DNA from: Henckelia pumila
Taxonomy: Eukaryota > Streptophyta > Magnoliopsida > Lamiales > Gesneriaceae
Assembly: GCF_033568475.1 (NCBI RefSeq)
Contig: NC_133122.1
Location: 186,143,449 to 186,207,448 of the forward strand
Length of the DNA stretch: 64,000 nt
Reading direction: 5' to 3'
Under the pieces are notes generated by a model. It was not told the DNA's origin. It searched no databases and was given only the letters and a program-made list of their open reading frames with translations. Position numbers and translations under genes: made by a program. Of this stretch, positions 33,829-46,558 are shown piece after piece; the first letter of the stretch is position 1, and every line of letters starts with the position of its first letter.

Positions 33829-36800
33829 TTCTCCCCACCTTAAGATCAGATTTCGTCCTCGAAATCAGGTCTTGGTCAATCATGAGAATGTATCCTCGAC
33901 AAAATTCAAAAACCACTGATAAATCCTTGATCTAAACCACAAGAAAGTCTAGCTTTTATCAATTCAAATTTCTCGTCGAAAACAACATTATCCGTCCTTG
34001 CTGGATTACATCAGTACTCAATAATTGAACTTAGAACTTAATCTAGTTCCATCCCAACACACCTCCACCGCAGTATCGAAACTGGTGTTGGAATCCTTCT
34101 CCAGTCAAGTATCTACTGACTGAAATTTCACGATACTCTGAAAAATATGTAGTCCAAACTAGCGGACAAGTTATCCCAAAATCCCATGTCCGGCCATAGA
34201 TACAAAATCCCTTTTACTACCATAGAATTTACCTTATTCTATTACCGAGTAGTTGAATACAGTCTCTCTGCATTACACTAATGCCTCCTAAATGATTCAA
34301 AATTCTATCTCCTTCCACTGTCCAATTTATAATCATCGCTGTTCGAGCCAAAAAAATTCAACCATAAAATTTCCTAGTCACATGGAAGAATTCAAGTGAC
34401 AGTCTAATCACCCAATACTCGAGAAGATACACAAGACTAGTTATATCCGTGAATCCCCATAACTCACATGGATATTTTTATCAAATCACACTAAGAAAAA
34501 TCATGAAATCCCAATGAATTCCGCTAAAGATTCTGAAGATCTCGTCGCACCATCAAGAAATACCTAGTATCCTTGCCGATCCCAACTCATCGGCAGTTGA
34601 TCAAGATAACTGATACCACACTATATCGTGATTCCTCTGATATCTAATTTATACTCCAAGTAATCGATGGTGGTGTTGCCTATTAGACTGTACCAAAATC
34701 ATCATATCTTTTCTTGCAACCTTATGACTATCAATACCGCCAAATAGCACCATCATTAGATATTATGAGTAGTCTTTCTAACTACTCCCTTGGTTCCATC
34801 TCATATCGAAGGAAGTATATTGACTAGAAAATCTGAGTTACTGTAACTTAGCTAGAAACAGACACCTTGTGAAATTGCAATCATCCATTGCAACTAATCA
34901 CCGTTCACACCTGGAAACACACGGCTTCCGTGAAAATATTTTAGGTAATCTATGTTAAACTACCATCTATTAATAATACCAAATAGATGGAATCGATACA
35001 AATGCACTGTCTCACATTTTTATGATCTATAACTGGTCCTGATATCCCCAGTGTTAATCTACGATTGACAATCGTCTGCAATCTTTTTGATAGGCTAACT
35101 GTGCCAGAGTCAAGGCCTCTGAACAAACTATTCCCTAGAAATAGAACCAAGTTACCCCTACTACTGTAAGTTAAATCATTAAATTATATCTCCAAAAAAG
35201 TACCATCATTGTGAAAATGGAAAAATCTCATCCAAATTACCCGCATCATGACGACCTCATTATCCATCAAATCACATGTCTTTCGACTGACGACATTAGT
35301 CTCAATATTTAAATGAGAATAAAGAAATTATCTGACTATCAGAAGTAAGTCTTATCGAATTCTGACTACTCGTCTTGATACCCGCAAACTGAGACATCCA
35401 ATACTTGTGAAATCTCCAAAACTTTGTCGAAATCGAATTACTTCCCAACCCGACTCTGTCGAAACAGTCATGCCAATGGTCCAGCACCTCAAAAGACACT
35501 CGGAAAATCAATGAAAATAATCCCGCCAGACCCAAAACTGTAGGTCTCAGCTACTGTCACTTCCTCCCGTCTGGTTACTTAATGTCATCCTGCTAGAGTC
35601 CATTGGAAACACTTACCCTTGTTCTAATAATATCATAGCTCTCAGTCTCTCGAAGAGACTGCAAGAACTTACTCTCTTCCCAGAGCAACTCCTTTCTCAA
35701 ATGAACTAATAATTTTCCCATGGCTAGTCTTGGAAGGACTCAGCTCTTTCAACAATGTATAGATATGAATTACTGTAAACAAAAATTGATACGAACAAAA
35801 TGTAGCTCTAAGTATCTAATCTGATCGTACTAAGTTCCTACAATCAAAACAACTCTCCCTTTATCCATGAAAAGGATATTCACATTGTTCCAATTATACA
35901 AACTACTGAAACCTCTTGAGTATAAATACTCTAAAGATATTCTTTGACGGTCTCCAAAGGGTAATCTTCCCTTGTCATGTCCCAAAGGACAACCGGTTCC
36001 TCGAACTCTAACCAGTCATCGTTAGTATATAAATATCTCACTAAGATAGAATTTCAAGTCATTTCAACGCAACTGTATCATCTACTGATAAAATTAACAT
36101 GCAGTGCGTACTAAACCTCAATACATTGGTTAAGTTACGTCAACCACTTTCGGTCCCTGATTCCTTCTGGAATCTAACACTATAGATCGATATACTCTGA
36201 ACTTAGAGTTTTCCTCAATCAATTCATGCAATCATAGTTCAATCAAGAATCACAAATCCCCAAAAATGCTGGAATCACATAAATCTTACCCTAAGATTCA
36301 CCTTTCCTATTCCTGACAAGGTCAGACGATAATCACAAGTGACCGCTGACACGAATCCTATACCAGACTAAATATAATCACCAGAACTATCCCAGTCCCA
36401 TCTACGATAGGCACTGCATTGCACACTTTGTTCTGAACTTTTTTTAGTCAAATAATAATCTCATCTCTTAGACAATCATATCAAAAGACAACCTTATCCT
36501 GAATCTCTGACCAAATCAGATAATATGTACACTAAAGCCATCGATACTATCCTAGTACCTAAACTAAATCAAAAGAATCCAGCTATCACTGAAATCCTCT
36601 TGGTAGTCATACCCCTTGTTGCGACTGCATAAAACATCGAGAGTGAGGTAGCCTTCCCTAAAAGCCTATCTGGAAAAATCCTCCCAGAAACACCGGCATA
36701 AGGTCGCGCATCCTCACCCATCTCAATCAAAACAAAAACAGTCCACAACACTTGGTACAAACCACCACCGTGTCCCTGATGAAACCCATCATCCATGGCA

Positions 36801-37758
36801 ACAATCAATCAAGGTCTCAATTTAAACCAATTGGTATAGGAAATTACCCAGGTCAAATCATACATCAACTAGTATGAATCATGCCCCTGATGAAACACAT
36901 TATCCCTGGCAACAACCTAAAAGTCACATACTTTCACCACCATTCTAGGAAAATTCCTAGAACTAATCACATGGTAAGTACTCAAAATTGATTTACTCAA
37001 ACAATCTATGAGTCGCAATAGTCGAACACTAATCATCTAATAACAAGTAGATCACCCAAATGTCCATCACTGATTATAAACATTAAACCATTGAACCAGG
37101 TTTAACACAATTCATATTACAAATCCTTATTTACAACCACTAAGAAATTTCAAGAGTATGAAATCAATAATATCAATGATTAAAATATTTATATCCAAAG
37201 TAATTGTTACAAAAAATTTGATACAAAACTTACTATCTGTCTATGATATCTCATACAACTAGCTGTCTTACACACCCTGGTATCTACTGATTTGAACGTG
37301 CAGTTTCCTGTCTGCCTCTCCCAAGAATCAATACAAGCATGCTGGCAGGACTTCTTTCGCTCGAGCTCTTACTAATCTACCTAGATCTTTCAAATATTGT
37401 TGGGTCCATTATCTGGTAGATGAGACAAGATCTTTATGACAATCTCTCCAAATTCTTGTGCAGAATCTTCAAAAATGCTCTCTCGGGTCAAAGCAGAATG
37501 GAAAGTAGTATCCCATGCATTCCAAAAAATCTTCTGTTACTCCTGGCATCTCGGACATGATCCTTCTCTCAAGTCCCATCCTGCTGGAAGCTACGTAAAT
37601 CAAGTCTCTGATGATCATCTTGATGACGAAAACCTTGATAAAACCTAGGTTCCTCGTCATCCCCACATCTGATGTCCTAATTTTCACTCTAACAGAATAA
37701 CCCAATAATTCAAATAGTATTTCCCAAAGACTCATATTGCATGCTCTGATACCATAAA
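33829..37758 (-). pseudogene. Gypsy 3 interior, highly decayed
   Basis: I see no intact gag or pol. On the minus strand, weak traces only: a frame around 36808-36569 (TVFVLIEMGEDARP) recalls the linker before Gypsy proteases (VFALTxxEA), and SFEVLD near 35490 recalls the GPFEILD module of integrase. The position of both is reasonable, but neither is strong enough to stand alone. The interior is also about 1 kb shorter than that of Gypsy 1. Confidence 0.4.
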
Positions 37759-39194
37759 TGTAGTTACCCATCACGGAATCACTAAGTAACCAAATCTTAA
37801 GCATGTAATTAAAACTTAAATAACAAAATCAGAGAAAAACTGCGGAAACTTAAATCAAATACTAACCCGTAAGAATACAACCAGTAAATAACTGAAACCC
37901 ATAATAACAATAATACAACCCAATCGAAAATCCAATACAAAAGAGTCAAGCCTAACTAATAGCGCTGGCAGCAACTGAGTTCCCAACTCTCTGGTTGCCA
38001 ATTACTCACTGGTCCCCGAACCTAGAAACCTGCAACTGTCCCGTCAAATGGGGTGTCCAATAAAACATACGGACATGAGCAATTAATGCTCAGCACGGAG
38101 GTATGAGTATACACATGCTATGAATGCAAATACAAATGCATATGAATGGGTACAAGGAACATATCATAGATAGGATACTGCTCAGTCAAAGGCGTCATGC
38201 TATGTAGCACGTTGGGCCGTTGCATCAGGAGGTGGCTCCCATACCATAAACTCGTGGACTATCCGGATCCAAAACTATGGTATCCATACACAAAATATCA
38301 TGGGGTTGAGCGACCCCTCTAATGGTTATCTCAATGAAACGTACAGGCTCAATATGACAATACATGCAGAATAATATCCGTGACATAATAAATGAACATA
38401 TAATCAATGTCATATAAAACATGCAATCATAGAATAAGCATACTCAATCAGGGTATCTCGGATAGTACGTATGTACCTCAAATCAGGCAACTCACAAAAC
38501 ATAGACATTCGGGTACTCAAGTCCAAGCCTATAATTATATAATCATTGTATCACTTATAGTTTACTAAAAGCCTTAACTAGGCTAACAGATACTCACTTA
38601 AGCTAATCTGAGTCTAGTACAATACCTGCGTTTGTCGTCAGCCCACTAATGATGATGGCCCCAAAACTTGGGCACAACATCTCTACAACTTCAGCAGCGT
38701 TCTGTCGCCTCCTGGCCTCGAGAAAAACGCCTAAAAGCCCCTAAAAGCTAACTATAATGGAGAGGAGATGAATTGGAAATGTTCAATGAAGGAGGGTCTC
38801 GGCACCCCTATGTATAGGCATCGATCGGATGTTCCGATCTCCCCCAAGAAACCCCTTCAAACACGTGTCCTCAATTCCAATAGCTGGCTGTCGACAGAGT
38901 TCGGATCTTCCAATCCTCACCTTCGGATCGTCCGATCTCCTGGTGTTGTCACATCAAATCGGAGCATCCGATCTCTTCGGAGCTTCCAAACTGTTCGGAT
39001 GGTCCGATCGCTATGGCTTGCTTGGTTCGGATCTTTCGAACTCCCAAAACTTGAAACTCCTCCTGGACCATTTTGAACGTCCTGAATTCGATTTTACACT
39101 CTTTTAACCTATTATAAAATCCCATAATCATGTTTTAATCATTCTAAACATGCTTAGTCTTTATCATTACCATAATGGAAATCGGGTTACTACA
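37759..39194 (-). repeat. Gypsy 3 5' LTR
   Basis: It parallels the 3' LTR, including a palindrome cluster at 38823-39030 and a TATGTATAGG sequence at about 38810-38819 in place of the TATATATAGG of the other copy. Confidence 0.9.
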
Positions 39195-40447
39195 AAGAAG
39201 GCTTAGTTTTTATTTGATTTGGAGAATGATTCAAAAAGCATTTTATCTAGCATTCTTCTTGCACAAATTCAGAGATTCCCCCTATTCGCCATTCCCCCCA
39301 AGTCAGATACTTATCCCTTTTTTTTGTTACTGCATATACTGTCACAAATTCATCTATGGTACCCAAATTTACGTGGGTCCTCGATGGATTAGTCCTTTGG
39401 GAATCCATACTTTAATCAACCTAACAGGTCGATCATTTTTTGTGTCCCATAATGTTCGAGCTTTGTGTCATGTGTGCTTGTGAGATGGATGATATGCATC
39501 AAATTTAGAATGATATTCATGATGTGATCTCATGCTAGATTTTCCATTACGAAACTGTCTATATCTAGTATGTACTGGTTTTTTATGAGCGATAACTTTT
39601 TGTTTCCAGTCATATCAGCTTGACTAGATTTCCTTTCCTGCTTCTCGCATGATTTCTATGGAACATATCCAATTCCATACTTTCTTATATTATTTCAGTT
39701 TTCAACTGTTTCTTCGTTTTATGGTACAATTCCATGTCTAACAAAGTGTATATACTTTCCCTTACATATATTCAATTTAAATCTATTATCAACTTCTGAA
39801 CTACTTGCTTCTTCTTTAAATCCTAGACCAGTCCTATCATTACCAGATCTTTGCAATTCATGTATAGTATTCAAAGTGACTGAAGACTTATTTCAGGTTT
39901 GAATCAGGTCAGATAATTTCAAATTTTTTGATTCTAACTGTTGTTTTTCTACCTGTAGAACATTGTTTTTAGCTTTAAGCTCAAAGATTTCTGCCTCTAA
40001 CTTAGCTTTGTTTGGCAGTTCACTTTGATTTGTCATAAGTTCTTCAAATGCTAAGCATAATTTATGATAATCATTTGTCATATCGTGCAGTGCATTAGCT
40101 AACTCTTCTTGTGTAAAATCAGTGGAGTTAAAGCTTAGTTCCTGCTCTCTTATAGATGAATGATTAATCACTTGTTCACTTGTGGAAGGTTGATCTTCAT
40201 GATCCATAAATAGCTTAACACTTCTTCATTTAAACTTGATAAGCAACATAATTCTTCAACATCTTTTGCAAAAGAGATCTCGGCCTCTTTAGTCTTTTCA
40301 TTGTTGACATGCTTAACAAATTTTTGTCATATATCCTCAGCAGTTGAATATGTTTCCATGGTTCTGATTGAGAAATTATCCATGGTAGTGTTAGCCATGT
40401 CTCCAAAAGCATCTATATAAACTTCTTCAGATACGAGAAAGAAACTC
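39195..40447 (-). pseudogene. Copia B gag region (minus strand), disrupted
   Basis: Following the primer-binding site on the minus strand, a frame begins MANTTMDNFSIRTMETYSTAED near 40399 and soon meets a stop. MDHEDQPSTSEQ (40207-39893) is a coiled-coil-like frame with EELANALHDM..DY and heptad leucines, as in SIRE/Copia gag. Further left, KVWIPKGLIHRGPT near 39390 resembles the WVPK..GPK..WVP linker between Copia gag and pol. The rest of pol is missing. How it joins the sequence left of Gypsy 3 is unclear. Confidence 0.65.
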
Positions 40448-40459
40448 GCTCTGATACCA
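40448..40459 (-). other. Copia B primer-binding site
   Basis: The minus strand reads TGGTATCAGAGC, a full match to the initiator-Met complement. Confidence 0.8.
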
Positions 40460-40462
40460 CTT

Positions 40463-41611
40463 TTTGGGGATCAATTTGGGGAGAATCTCTCAGATACTAC
40501 TTGTTGATATCGCATTTTGGACTGCTCTAATGCAATTTCAATGAGCAGTTCTTTTATCAATTTTCTTCTATAAGAGCAGCTGATGTTAAGTAACTAACTC
40601 TATTCTTTCTCGCGTGTCAATGTTAATTGACCAACAAATATATGTGCGGAAGAAGAACAAACAAAAATAAAACTTGACATAAACATAAATAACACAAATA
40701 TGTTTATGGATGTTTGGAGACAAAACTCCTAAGTTTCCCCTTCTTCCACGAGGGAAGGATTCACTAGAAGACTTTGGTTTATACAACGTCTTGTATACAA
40801 CCCACTCAGATCGTAGGACTTACCATCTGCCTAGATCGGAACTCCTAGAATACCACAAAGTTCAGACACCTCGTCCTAAAAATCAAAATATAGTAATGAT
40901 TGAATCTGTAGACTCAAACAGTAGATCAACTTCTTTTGAATAGATAAGAAATAAATAGTTGATTCTTTACCCTTGATGATCCTCAACGATCAAATGTATG
41001 GCTTCTGTGTGTGGGCACTTTGAGCAGATCTGATGTATCTTTTTATGAGTGCTCAAGCAGCTTGTATCTTTATATGTTTTGCTGTTGTGTATCTCTGTAT
41101 CTATTATGTTTTCACGCTATTTTTCACGTGTGTAATGTCTTTCATGTCTTCATGATATATTTATATATGTGTATATGCAACGTTCATATTTGTCATAAAT
41201 ACATGTCTCCTTTACCTCAAAATCTTCAATAAGTCTTTATGAGTACTTTAATGAAGTTGCACGTTCTTCAATAGAAATGTCTGGATTTTGCAACGGTTAT
41301 GTATATTTGAAATATGTCTTGGATCAGTAAGATAATATATATTTCAATATATCTGATTAATTCGTCTTCTTATCAGTCTTGAATCTTGAACTGTTTCATC
41401 ATAATGTTGAACTGGACTGCTTTTATTTGGACTGGGCTGTTAATTCTGAACTTCTTGAATTGCAAGCAGTTGGACTGCTTGCATGTGTCTGAACTATTTT
41501 ATGAATTCTGACTGGACAGTTATAATTCTCAACTGTTTGTTCCGAATTCTTTTCTTAACTTCTTTAAAATGATTCTATATGTTTTGACAAATACAAAAAC
41601 TTTACCCAACA
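40463..41611 (-). repeat. Copia B 5' LTR (minus strand)
   Basis: The minus strand starts TGTTGGGTAAAGTTTTTG at 41611 and ends near ATTGATCCCCAAAAA before the primer-binding site. This ending is common in plant Copia elements (ATTGATCCCCAACA). The 3' boundary is uncertain by a few bases, because a second, degenerate primer-site-like word lies near 40490. Confidence 0.75.
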
Positions 41612-41789
41612 GTTTGTCTGCGTCATCCAACTTGAGGCATGCCCTGAGAATAAGTGTCCGAGATGAAAATAAAAACGTGAGCGCTAACACTCGGTACAAT
41701 AAAATACGAGTATACAAACCTATATGTGCATGCATATGACGTGAACTGGGTAAGTAGATCAACAAGGAGACTCGTCCTCAGACTGGAAA
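41612..41789 (-). repeat. Gypsy 3-related LTR fragment, part 1
   Basis: Words such as GTGTCCGAGATGAAAATAA, ACGTGAGCGCTAACACTC and GAGTATACAAACCTATATG parallel the Gypsy 3 LTR around 32628-32700. It is cut off at 41611 by Copia B and at 41790 by the solo LTR, and continues at 44975. Confidence 0.7.
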
Positions 41790-41829
41790 TGTAGTACCTA
41801 AAATCCAATCTACTAAATCGCATGCATTA

Positions 41830-42400
41830 AATTAAATAAATATTAGGATTATTATTTTTAAGTTTAATTGATTTAAAATATTTATTTGAATTATGTGCTA
41901 ATAAAATATTTTATTATTTATTCAAATGATTTGATTTTACTAACTATTTAATTAATATTTTCAACTGTTTAATTTTATTTTTCTAAATAATTTTATTGTG
42001 CAATTTAACTTGATTTAAATATTTTAAAGGTTTAAGCTTGCATATTTAAATGATTTTAAATTTTAATTGTTTAGTTTATTCTTTTAAATGATTTTAACTG
42101 TTTAGCTTATTTGTTTAAATATTTTCGAGTGTCCAACTTATTTATTTTAAACAGTCTAAGTTTAGCGGTTAGTTATTTTAAATTATTTTAAATGCCTAGC
42201 TTATTTATTTAAATCCTTTTTAATTGTCCAAATCATTTTAAAGGTTTTTATTTCTGCTTGTGTATTTATTTAAATTGCTTTTAAATGTTAGTCTAGTTTG
42301 TTTAAGTTATTTTAAATCGTTCTGCTTGTTATTCAAATATTTTACTCGTTGCCGTAACATTAAAATATTTAAAGTGTTTAATTTTTGGATTTTCAAGCTT
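41830..42400. repeat. Degenerate AT-rich repeat of TTTAAAT-spaced words
   Basis: Units such as TTTAAATGATTTTAAxTGTTTAG recur every 30-60 bp with loose spacing. The same zone is present in both Gypsy 5 LTRs (about 53760-54330 and 60470-61050). Confidence 0.6.
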
Positions 42401-44532
42401 GTGCTTTATTTAGTGCAATTTAATTTATGATCTTAGTTGCTATTTTGAGAATAGCACTTTGAATTAGTGGGTAGCATTTTCCTATACCAACACACTCAAA
42501 CATTTTCCTAACTTGAAGATTTAACCCTGGCCTCCAACATTTTACACAAACAATTCATGCTCAAACACACACACACACACCTCACGACACATTTCCCCTT
42601 CTTTTTCCCTAAGCATTTTCTGTCGGCTTCATCATCTCCAACCCGCCGCAGCAGCTTCCATTTCCGGCGAGACACCTTCAAGAAATCTAGGCGAGCTCTT
42701 TCCTTCTCTATTGAGCTCGATTCCAGCTTCATTTCAGCTCCCCTTCGATCGGCCATAGCTAGCTCCAAGCTTCTATTCCCTTTCGATTTTTCCTTAGCTT
42801 AGGCAAGGATAATGGGTTTCTTTCTTCACCATGTGGATTATTATAGTTTATGTACTTGCATTTCATGCTTTTAATTCAAGAATTTTAGTGCCCTGTTTTC
42901 GAAAGTTTTCAGTAGCTCTTGCATAGATTGGATCGGTTTCGTTGTTGTTATGGTTTGTAGAATGAGTTATGCATTGATTGTTGTTGTTGTCATGAGGGTC
43001 ATGTGATGTTCGAAACTGTCCAGAATTTTATAGCATATGGTTCGAGCGTTTTTCCAGCTTTTCTTCATGCCTTGAGTTCGAAATTTTCAGAGTTTTCATA
43101 GCATGATGTTCGAACACCTTCCAGATTATTTCCTTAGCATGTTGGTTCGAAATGTCCAGAATTTTCATAGCATGATGTGTTCGAATTTTCAGATTTTTAG
43201 TTGGCAAATGGTTCGAATTATTTTCCAGATTTTCTACATGTTATGGTTCGAATATTTGGGGTTTTTTTGTGTTGATTTGGATGGTGAATTAGGGACTACC
43301 ATGGTTGAAATGTAGTCACATGGTAATTCTTAGGATGGCTTGGAATTAGTTTGTGGGTTGGAGTTGAGGCATTTTTAAACTTGAGGATGGTGGGCTCGGT
43401 CATGGTTGTGTGTAGGGGCTGCCATTTTGGAGCTGAGGTTAAGCAGGTCAAAGGCGGGTTTTAAGTGTTGGAAATGAGTCTAATGCATTGGTCATGGTCC
43501 TAGCTTATTGGCTTGGTAGATGGGAATCAAATAGCTAAGATTTTGATTGAATATAAGACTAGGACATGAGCAGAATTTTAGGTGATGTTTGAGCTGTCCA
43601 TAAACTTATGCCTAAGGTGGGGTTAAAATCAGAATTTTGTTATGGTCTCGGATCTGGAACTTTTTTTAGATGTCGGGAATATGTCGGTTCAAGCGGTAAT
43701 CAATTCGGTTAAGTTTGAGTCGAGTTCTAGATTTTTGAACGGAATAGGTGCAGAATTTTGAAGTTATAGGCTTGCTGCCCGGAAATAGAATTTTTATAAA
43801 ATGATTGCTTAGGAATAAAACTCCGATGATGATTTTCTTAATTAGTTCTAAGAGTCACGGAGTCATGGTTTTAAGTGGAATCCTTTTTGAATAAGAATCG
43901 AGCAAGTTACAAATTTTACGGGTGAACCACTCGAATTGTCCTAAGCGCAAATTATGGGTTAAATTTCCATCTTTTGGTTTGTCTCCTAAATCACCATCTC
44001 GGTCATTCATGTGTGAGTCATTTGCATGATTATCGATCAAACATTTACATGTACGTCATATTTACATATGCATGCTAAGTCTCATATTCAAGAACGAAAG
44101 AAAAATATTTTTAGGAACAAAGTGAGATGATTGTGACTATAGAAAGTATGGGTTTGGACGAGTTGAGAGACGTTTTGACTTTCCTTACCAAATTTATGGG
44201 TTTGGACGAGTTGGGAGAAATCTTGGCTTCTCTTACCAAGTATGGGCAAGACGAGTTGGGTGTTATCTTGAATTCCTTGTGGCATAGTGCACTGCAGCCA
44301 TGATCATGATTGAAATCATAGAGTCACAATCCAAGGATCTAAGTTCAATATTTATGGCTATGTTTCAGTACAGTTTATTCAGTTATTTATGTTCGACTTA
44401 GTTATGGATATGTTTCATTCATGCTCACTTCATTCTTTTAGAAATCAATTGTTTAAGTTAAGGGCACAAAATATTTTACTACACGATATTTTTAATCTGT
44501 TTGTTCTTGTATTTATGTAGTACTCGTTATCT

Positions 44533-44545
44533 CCCCCCCCCCCCC
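44533..44545. repeat. C13 homopolymer
   Basis: Thirteen consecutive C residues inside the solo LTR; the length may be unreliable. Confidence 0.9.
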
Positions 44546-44974
44546 ACAATATTCTTGCTGAGTCTTTTAGACTCACTACACTTATTGTTTTCAGGTGAGG
44601 AGTACTTCATTGAGATCGGGGGCAAGACTATCGAGTTGACTGCGATGCGAACACGACACATCCCTCCGACCTATGCTAGTCTTCCGCAGAAGTTTTATTT
44701 TAACATTTTAAAGTCTTTTATTTTGTTGATTGGATAAATGTTATTGTAAGGATTTATAGAATTATTTGTGGGCATGTAAATATGTAATTGCTTAATCTTT
44801 TGATGTTTGAAATGTCGAATCTTTTCTCCGGTTCTCGTTCCTTTCTAGGTCTAGTTTATTTAGTGTTGTTGTCCGTGACAAGTGATTTGTTATATGAATA
44901 GATAAGTCATGCCAAAAATTTTGAAAATCCGTATTTTATTTAGTTTAATTTAAAGTAGAGTTAGGGTCATTTCA

Positions 44975-46125
44975 GGAAGCTCCAGAGTGCATAGTACCAA
45001 CTCAAAAATACCCTTCTGGATAACTAGCATAATCATCCGGATGTGGATCTAGAAAAACCAAAATCATCACAGTCCTCCCGACCCGTTGGCCACTGTGATG
45101 CATGATGTCCAATCGTGCAAAAACTAGCGCTGAGCGGTCCTACTAATCATGGCTATCTTGGAGGAGATACGGCTCAACGTGATACATGGACATGCAACAT
45201 ATGAACAGTAATACATTCATATCATGACAAATAAAATGTAACACATAAGAATGCATACTCAACTCGATATCTCACTCAGTACTTACGTACCTCTATATAT
45301 AGGTCAAGTTTAGGTGAACAACCTAGTATCCAAGCCTATAATCAAATATATACCGTATCACTTATGCAATTATAAAAGTCCTAACTAAGCTAATAGATAC
45401 TCCTAAACTTATCACAGATCTCGGAGTATTACCTACATCCGTCATTTTCCCAATAATGGCGATGACCCCAAACTCTAGGCACAACTTCGCTACGATCTCG
45501 GTAGTGCCCCGCTATTGCCTGGTCCTCGAGATGATTCCTAAAAGCCCAAAAATATAGAGACTGGTCGAAAGAGAAAGCTGTTAATTTGCAATCTGAATTG
45601 AGGGTCTCGACCCCATATACAGCAGTTCGGAACTTTTGATCTCTAATTCTGAGTTTCCGATCGTTCCTTCTGAGCTTTCGATCATGCCTTCGGAGTTTCC
45701 GATTGCTACTCACTGAACTCGTGTCCTGTTATTGGACAACTAAATGTTGCAGTTTGAGTTCGGACCTTCCAATCCTTGGTTCGGAGCTTTCGAACTGCCT
45801 TGAGTCAAATCATCAATCAAAAACCCATACCCTGTTTTTCTGGGGGATTTCGGACATTCCAATCTCAAGTTTGGATCTTCCGAACTGCTCGGTGCTTCTG
45901 AACACCATCCTTGACATCCGAACTAGTTTGGATCTTCCGAACTTTACGTGCTCTAGTTCGGACATTCCGAACTGTTGAGACCTTTGATTTCTTCGGGCTA
46001 TTTTCAAACATCCTGAATCCGATTTTCTACTTATTTTCCTCAAATAAGGGTTTTTTAATCATGTTTTAACTATTTAAACATTTCTTAGACAATTTAATTG
46101 CTTAATTGAGAATTGGGTTACTACA
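44975..46125 (-). repeat. Gypsy 3-related LTR fragment, part 2
   Basis: It follows the Gypsy 3 LTR layout: CCAAGCCTATAA near 45331, AATAATGGCGATGACCCCAAA near 45452, CCTGGTCCTCGAGA near 45519, a palindrome cluster at 45620-45980 and the end GGTTACTACA at 46125. Identity is clearly lower than between the two Gypsy 3 LTRs, so it is an older member. A TATA-like GTATATGG lies at 45613-45620 on the minus strand. Confidence 0.75.
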
Positions 46126-46557
46126 CCATCTCTTCTTTCTCTCTAATTTCCTCACATTCTAAGTCTCTCAATATTATTCATATGGGTCTTAGGCGTAATA
46201 TTGAAGCTAGTAGTTCAAGTCGTTGAACTCAATCTCATATTGAAGCCCAAACTCATGATCCTACTCAACCCGCCATCTCTCATCACATTCCCAACTACTA
46301 TCCAACCCGTCATTTATCCCCAGGAAAATTCTCAACACTGAATCTCTCTGAGTAGTCTATCAAAGCACAATGAGAATGGCTCTGGATCTCCCTTTAAAAA
46401 TCAGAATAATGAATTATATGATACTTTTGTATTCAATACTAAGATATTTTGCCGTATATAATAATCATCGTATAAGTTGTTTCTAGAAGAGATTTTGGTT
46501 TTGTATTTTTTAATTGCATCGAGATTATTATACCCTTATCTTAGAGTTAAATCTCTA
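46126..46557 (+). other. Unassigned sequence before the duplicated block
   Basis: A frame starting MGLRRNIEASSSSR near 46182 is broken by stops but reads coding-like (PTQPAISHHIPNYYPTRH). I do not recognise it. It may belong to the same decayed gene as the next block. Confidence 0.3.
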
Positions 46558-46558
46558 G

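Larger units (their letters stand above)
32327..39194 (-). mobile_element. Gypsy 3: minus-strand LTR retrotransposon, 6.9 kb, with TSD AAGAA
   Basis: LTRs are 32327-33828 (1502 bp, the 3' LTR) and 37759-39194 (1436 bp, the 5' LTR). They read TGTAGTAA..ACTACA on the minus strand. Target duplications AAGAA are at 32322-32326 and 39195-39199. A primer-binding site, TGGTATCAGAGC in reverse complement, is at 37744-37757. The motif GATTTCGAGGACGAAAT on the minus strand, just inside the 3' LTR near 33845-33862, is a feature shared with Tekay-type Gypsy ends. The 3.9-kb interior is too decayed for firm domain calls. Confidence 0.9.
41790..44974 (+). mobile_element. Solo LTR of the Gypsy 5 family, 3.2 kb
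   Basis: It begins TGTAGTACCTAAAATCC and ends GGGTCATTTCA, matching the ends of the Gypsy 5 LTR at 53724 and 57354. No primer site, interior or second LTR follows, so it is a solo LTR left by recombination. The flanks are GGAAA (41785-41789) and GGAAG (44975-44979), a target duplication with one change. It carries an AT-rich degenerate repeat (41830-42400), a (CA)n tract near 42567, a C13 run (44533-44545) and diverged 47-bp-type units near 44150-44280. Confidence 0.85.

Noticed and set aside
42557..42802. 81-codon frame in the solo LTR (and a 69-nt GC-rich counterpart near 54944)
   Set aside because: The frame is not kept between LTR copies; the GC-rich zone looks like an LTR leader, not a gene.
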